A DNA stretch of 38,729 bases from the NCBI GenBank assembly GCA_019187195.1, contig JABAQT010000060.1:1-38729 (forward strand), in the 5' to 3' direction. The notes below the pieces were generated by a model. That model searched no databases, was not told the origin of the DNA, and saw nothing but the letters and a program-made list of their open reading frames with translations. The first letter of the stretch is position 1. Every line of letters starts with the position of its first letter. Positions 34,887 through 38,729 of the stretch are shown in pieces. The position numbers and the translations under genes were made by a program. This DNA comes from Bryobacteraceae bacterium. Lineage in GTDB: Bacteria; Acidobacteriota; Terriglobia; Bryobacterales; Bryobacteraceae.

Positions 34887-36053
34887 TCAGCCCGCCAGGT
34901 AGCGGCGCATCGATTCGGCGCGGAAACAGTGCGCCAGGGCGGTCTCGCTGGTGATGCGCCGCGAAAACACCAGTTCGGCCAGCGACTGCTCCATGGTGCG
35001 CATGCCTTCCGCGCGGCTGATCGAGAGCTGCGAGTAGAGCTGATGATCTTCGCTCTTGCGAATCAGGTTGCGCACGGCGTCGGTGGCGGTCATGATCTCG
35101 AGCGCCGGATAACGGGCATTTCCCCCGGCCCCGGGAACCAGTTGCTGGCAGACGACGGCGTGCAGGGCGAGCGAGAGTTGCTGGCGGATCTGGGGCTGCT
35201 GCGTGGAAGGAAACGAATCGATGATGCGGGAGATGGCCTGCGTGGCGTCGTTGGTGTGCAGCGTCGACAGCGCCAGGTGGCCCGTCTCCGCGATGCGCAG
35301 CACCGTCTCGACCGTCTCGCAATCGCGCATCTCGCCCACGAGAATGACATCCGGAGACTGCCGGAGAATGCTGCGCAGGCAGACCGCGAAACCCGGCGTG
35401 TCCGAGCCCACTTCGATCTGTTCCACCACGGACATCCTGTTCTGATGCTGAAACTCGATGGGATCCTCGATGGTGATGATGTGCTCGCAGCGCCGCGTGT
35501 TGATCGAGTTGACAAACGCGGCGAGCGTCGAACTCTTGCCGCAACCCGTGGCTCCGGTCACCAGGATCAGCCCCTGGCGGCGATCGGCGAGCCGCTCGAG
35601 GGCGGGCGGGAGATTGAGGGATTCGAAGGTGGGCACGCGCCCCGGCAGCAGGCGGATGGATGCGACGAGCCCGCCGCGCTGGAAGTGCAGGTTGACCCGC
35701 GCCCGCCCGGCTCCGGGATCGGTGAACCCGAGGTCGATCGAACGCTGCTGTTGTAACTCGCGCCAGTGGCGCGGAGTCAACAGAGGCTCGACCAGGGCGC
35801 GGATCTCGGCGGCCGTGAGTTGTGGCCCCGGCAGGGTCTCGAGCCTTCCGTGGACGCGCGCGCAGACCGGGGAATCCGCAATCAACAGCACATCGGACGC
35901 CTGTCTTTGCAAGGCGCCCGAGAGGATTTCGCGCAGTGCTCCGGAGCGTTCCAACACGCGCTCGGAGGGTTCCCGCGCCTCGGCTGGATCCGCCCCCGGC
36001 CTGGCGCGGTTGAGCTGTTCGACAATCCGGGCGAGTTCGTCTTTCTGGTGCAT
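34887..36053 (-). CDS. pilT: Type IV pilus retraction ATPase PilT
   Basis: Hexameric secretion-type ATPase of 388 aa that drives pilus retraction and twitching motility at the inner face of the membrane. The core is complete: Walker A GATGCGKSST (167-176), Asp box IIEDPIEFQHQ-like (TIEDPIEFQHQN), Walker B ILVGEMRD (237-244), His box HLALSTLHTNDA (259-270) and the PilT-typical AVRNLIRK. The N-terminus carries about 35 extra residues before the usual PilT start. In PilT the segment before Walker B is normally RQDPDVI; here it is RQSPDVI. I use the ATG at 36053, preceded by AAGAGG. No other pilus gene is nearby. Genes on its strand follow within 22 bases. Confidence 0.93.
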   Translation of the reverse strand: MHQKDELARIVEQLNRARPGADPAEAREPSERVLERSGALREILSGALQRQASDVLLIADSPVCARVHGRLETLPGPQLTAAEIRALVEPLLTPRHWRELQQQRSIDLGFTDPGAGRARVNLHFQRGGLVASIRLLPGRVPTFESLNLPPALERLADRRQGLILVTGATGCGKSSTLAAFVNSINTRRCEHIITIEDPIEFQHQNRMSVVEQIEVGSDTPGFAVCLRSILRQSPDVILVGEMRDCETVETVLRIAETGHLALSTLHTNDATQAISRIIDSFPSTQQPQIRQQLSLALHAVVCQQLVPGAGGNARYPALEIMTATDAVRNLIRKSEDHQLYSQLSISRAEGMRTMEQSLAELVFSRRITSETALAHCFRAESMRRYLAG

Positions 36054-36108
36054 CAATACCTCTTACTTTTCCGCTAATGCGCGCCGGAACGCAAGGGCGC
36101 CCATGCGA

Positions 36109-36114
36109 TATAGT
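36109..36114 (+). promoter_or_regulatory. -10-like box before the sulfatase gene
   Basis: TATAGT, 14 bases before the sulfatase ATG, in the divergent gap between pilT and the sulfatase. No -35 consensus is visible. Confidence 0.3.
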
Positions 36115-36128
36115 GAAGACCTCACGGA

Positions 36129-37625
36129 ATGCGTTCTCCATCACGCCGCGAACTGTTGCAATCGGCCGCCGCTATCGCCGCCGCGCCACTGACGCGGGCG
36201 GCGCGAAACGGCAATCCTCCCAACATCCTTTTCGTGATTGCCGACGATTGGGGCTACGGACATGCCGGCGCCTACGGCTGCTCCTGGATCCACACTCCGT
36301 CATTTGACCGGATAGCGCGCGAAGGGGTCAAATTCACCAATTGCTTTACCTCGAACCCCAAGTGCAGCCCGTGCCGCGCCAGCATCCTGACGGGGCGCAA
36401 CACCTGGCAGTTGAAGGAAGCAATCAACCACTACAGCATTTTTCCCAACGAGTTCGCCGTCTACCCGGCCGTGCTCGAGAAGGCCGGCTACTTCACCGGA
36501 ATGACAGGCAAGGGATGGGGACCGGGGGACTTCCGGTCCACCGGCTGGGACCACAATCCCGCGGGGGAGGAGTATCAGGAGTTCAAGCTGCGGCCGCCCT
36601 ATAGTGGAATCGCCGCCACTGACTACGCGCGGAATTTCGAGTCCTTTCTCGAGAAACGGCCCAAGGACAAACCGTTTTGCTTTTGGCTCGGCGGACATGA
36701 GCCGCACCGCGCCTATGAAGAAGGGTCCGGTCTTCGCGCCGGCAGGAATCCCGCCGGGGTGACGTTGCCGGCGTATTATCCGGATAACAAGATCATCCGC
36801 GCCGACATGCTCGATTACGCGCTCGAAGTGGAGTGGTTCGACCGTCATCTGGGGCTCGCCTTACAGGCGCTCGAAAAAACGGGAGTTCTCGAGGACACCC
36901 TGGTCGTGGCGACCTCGGATCACGGCATGCCTTTCCCCCGCGTCAAGGGGCAGATCTATGAACACGGCTTCCATGTGCCGCTGGCCATCCGCTGGGGCAG
37001 GCGCGTCGCCGGCGGACGCACCGTCGAGGACTTCATCAACGTCCGGGATTTTGCGCCTACCTTCCTCGAAGCCGCCGGCCTGCCCCCCGCCGGCACGATG
37101 ACCGGGCGCGGTTTTCTCAATGTGCTCGAATCCGGGAAATCCGGCGTGGTGGATGCCTCGCGAAATCTGATGCTGATTGGAAAGGAGCGGCACGACCTCG
37201 GGCGGCCGCATGATGGGGGCTATCCGGTGCGCGCCATTCGCACGCGGGAGTTCCTATACGTCCGCAACTATGAGCCGGACCGCTGGCCGGCCGGGAATCC
37301 GGAAACCGGATACCGCAACGTGGACGACAGCCCCACCAAGACTCTGCTCATCTCCTCCTTCGACCGCTACTACAACATGTCTTTCGGCAAGCGCCCCGCC
37401 GAGGAGTTATATCGCGTGAGCACGGATCCCGATTGCGTGCACAACCTGGCTGCTGATTTGCAGTATGCCTCTGACAAGCGGCGGTTGCGCGAGAAGATGG
37501 AAGAACTGCTGCGCGCGGAAGGCGATCCGCGGATGCTGGGGCGCGCTGATTTCTTCGACACTATCCAATACACGGGTCCGCGCAAGCACGCCTACGATAC
37601 GTGGTTGAGAAACCATCAGCAGTGA
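36129..37625 (+). CDS. Sulfatase (arylsulfatase / heparan-N-sulfatase-like), Tat signal
   Basis: Formylglycine-dependent sulfatase of 498 aa. The N-terminus SRRELLQSAAAIAAAP is a twin-arginine signal. NILFVIADDWG (32-42) holds metal-ligand aspartates 39 and 40. The modification motif is CSPCRASILTG, with Cys79 converted to formylglycine in an aerobic-type CxPxR pattern (Pro81, Arg83; Cys82 replaces the more usual Ser). ATSDHGMP carries further metal ligands. The closest relatives I recognise are S1_8-type N-sulfoglucosamine sulfohydrolases. It is probably exported and acts on sulfated glycans, alone or with the GH29 fucosidase 1.3 kb away. It is divergent from pilT and stops one base before the convergent J-domain gene. 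Confidence 0.9.
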   Translation: MRSPSRRELLQSAAAIAAAPLTRAARNGNPPNILFVIADDWGYGHAGAYGCSWIHTPSFDRIAREGVKFTNCFTSNPKCSPCRASILTGRNTWQLKEAINHYSIFPNEFAVYPAVLEKAGYFTGMTGKGWGPGDFRSTGWDHNPAGEEYQEFKLRPPYSGIAATDYARNFESFLEKRPKDKPFCFWLGGHEPHRAYEEGSGLRAGRNPAGVTLPAYYPDNKIIRADMLDYALEVEWFDRHLGLALQALEKTGVLEDTLVVATSDHGMPFPRVKGQIYEHGFHVPLAIRWGRRVAGGRTVEDFINVRDFAPTFLEAAGLPPAGTMTGRGFLNVLESGKSGVVDASRNLMLIGKERHDLGRPHDGGYPVRAIRTREFLYVRNYEPDRWPAGNPETGYRNVDDSPTKTLLISSFDRYYNMSFGKRPAEELYRVSTDPDCVHNLAADLQYASDKRRLREKMEELLRAEGDPRMLGRADFFDTIQYTGPRKHAYDTWLRNHQQ

Positions 37626-37626
37626 A

Positions 37627-38688
37627 TTAGGGATCCGCGCGCCGCACCAATACTGCCCGGCCCGATCCCAGTCCTTGGATACTTCCCAACTCGTTGGCCA
37701 CCCATGCGATCTCGAGCGTGTTGCCGGTGAGCATGCGGATGCGTAACTCACCGCTTGCCCCTCCCTCCCCGGACCAGGGCAACCGCGCGCCGTCGCCTTC
37801 GCTTTTGCCGCTGAACTCGAATGCGACCTCGGGTGAGATGGCGCGATCGGGAACGCGGTATCGCGCGCGGTAACGTCCCCGCAGAATGCCGCTTTCTTCC
37901 TGAATAACGGCCTCGATATATTCCGGCGGATACAGGTCGCGCCCGGCAGGCGCCGAGGACTTTGTGAAGTACCAATGCCCCGCCAGGCCTCGTGCCGCCG
38001 CGGGGGAGACAACCGTTCGGACCGTGGAAGGCTCCCGCGCCGGCGGGAGAGCCGGTTGAGCAGACGCCGGAATGCTCTCCACCGCTGGCGCTGTGGGCAT
38101 GGGCGGCCCGCGCCTTTGTAGCTCTGTGAGTTCCCGGGATAGCGCCTGCGCACGCTCGAGCGCCTCGTCTCGCTCTCGCCGCATCTGGGCCAGCCGCTGC
38201 CGTAATTGGAGCAGTCGCGGGTCCGGAAGTGGCATTTCGTTTCGCGCCGCCGTTTCTCTTATCGCCGCCTCCCTCCGCGGACCGTGTATCACACTCGCCT
38301 CGGGAGTTCGAACCGTGTCCGCCAGAATCCACAGCAACAGCAATAGTCCGAGGGCTCCCGCGCCGGCCCAAACCCCGGTTGGTCCCTTCAGCCGTCGCGG
38401 TAAGCCCATCCATATGGACTTCTCCGGCTCCGGCGCAATCTCTTCATCGAGCGGTTGGGCGGCAAACAGAGCGGCGCGCAGCGATTCGTCGTACGCCATC
38501 CGGGATTCGGGGTGGACCAGGGTTTCATACACCCCGTTCAGCCGCTTCATCTGGCATTCCGCGACATGCCTCTGCTTTTCGTTCTGGAGTTTATCGGGAT
38601 GGAGCAGCCTGGCCAGCCGCTTGTACGCCTGCCGGATTTCCTCGACGGTGGCATTCGCGCTGATCCCGAGTTCTTCATAATAGGTCAT
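37627..38688 (-). CDS. Membrane-anchored J-domain protein with coiled coil and unknown C-terminal domain
   Basis: DnaJ-class protein of 353 aa. The N-terminal J domain (residues 1-70, YYEELGISANATVEEI) has an intact HPD at 30-32, so it should stimulate an Hsp70. A single transmembrane helix (about 106-123, VWAGAGALGLLLLLWILAD) follows. Then come a charged coiled coil (about 158-192), a proline-rich linker, and a beta-rich domain of about 120 residues that I do not recognise (LAGHWYFTKSS to GSGRAVLVRR). The J domain would be cytoplasmic and the last domain outside the membrane. There is no G/F region and no zinc domain. I use the ATG at 38688, where the J domain starts; a GTG at 38706 would add six residues. 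Confidence 0.85.
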   Translation of the reverse strand: MTYYEELGISANATVEEIRQAYKRLARLLHPDKLQNEKQRHVAECQMKRLNGVYETLVHPESRMAYDESLRAALFAAQPLDEEIAPEPEKSIWMGLPRRLKGPTGVWAGAGALGLLLLLWILADTVRTPEASVIHGPRREAAIRETAARNEMPLPDPRLLQLRQRLAQMRRERDEALERAQALSRELTELQRRGPPMPTAPAVESIPASAQPALPPAREPSTVRTVVSPAAARGLAGHWYFTKSSAPAGRDLYPPEYIEAVIQEESGILRGRYRARYRVPDRAISPEVAFEFSGKSEGDGARLPWSGEGGASGELRIRMLTGNTLEIAWVANELGSIQGLGSGRAVLVRRADP

Positions 38689-38729
38689 GCAGCGCGCCGG
38701 ACTCACTCAGCTTCATCGACACGCGTATG

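Overview
The window is GC-rich, gene-dense bacterial chromosome with 33 protein-coding genes, one decayed mobile-type ORF and no RNA gene, CRISPR array or phage that I can see. The gene mix suggests Acidobacteriota, probably the Solibacter/Bryobacter group: twin-arginine Gfo/Idh/MocA and TIM-barrel proteins, an SGNH-DUF1080 fusion, secreted esterase, fucosidase and sulfatase genes, a YpdA-type (bacillithiol-linked) reductase, DUF2277 and ATP-type pckA. This is inference from gene content; no 16S or marker tree was possible.

Layout. 54-2461 (+): a Gfo/Idh/MocA oxidoreductase and an exported amidohydrolase. 2471-2792: a small element in which a four-helix-bundle (S23/Avd-like) coding core, broken at both ends, lies between inverted arrays of a 7-bp repeat. 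2797-6572 (-): exported formamidase-family protein, SGNH-DUF1080 hydrolase, STAS anti-sigma antagonist and RsbW-like kinase. 6670-10200 (+): lytic transglycosylase, 'toast-rack' lipoprotein, 6-phosphogluconate dehydrogenase. 10242-12377 (-): BsuPI-like exported protein and DUF362 protein. 12447-16060 (+): alaS overlapping ypdA by one base. 16065-17491 (-): PHP phosphoesterase and a small exported protein. 17535-24128 (+): pckA, FAD oxidoreductase, APH-like kinase, histidine-phosphatase-like protein 1, acyl-CoA dehydrogenase, histidine-phosphatase-like protein 2, tightly packed. 24115-36053 (-): a ten-gene string running from pilT through GH29 fucosidase, enolase-superfamily enzyme, polysaccharide deacetylase, sensor kinase, DUF2277, D-aminoacylase-type amidohydrolase, SDR and TIM-barrel protein to a tandem alpha/beta hydrolase. 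36129-37625 (+): sulfatase. 37627-38688 (-): membrane-anchored J-domain protein.

The genes fit a soil or biofilm heterotroph that degrades complex, possibly sulfated or fucosylated, polysaccharide outside the cytoplasm and feeds central metabolism (Gnd, PckA). The two parts I find most interesting are (1) the kinase / phosphatase-like / acyl-CoA dehydrogenase / phosphatase-like operon, which resembles a split ACAD10/ACAD11 or Lva (4-hydroxyacyl-CoA) pathway but adds two histidine-phosphatase relatives that both lack the second catalytic histidine, and (2) the four-helix-bundle ORF remnant bounded by inverted heptamer arrays.
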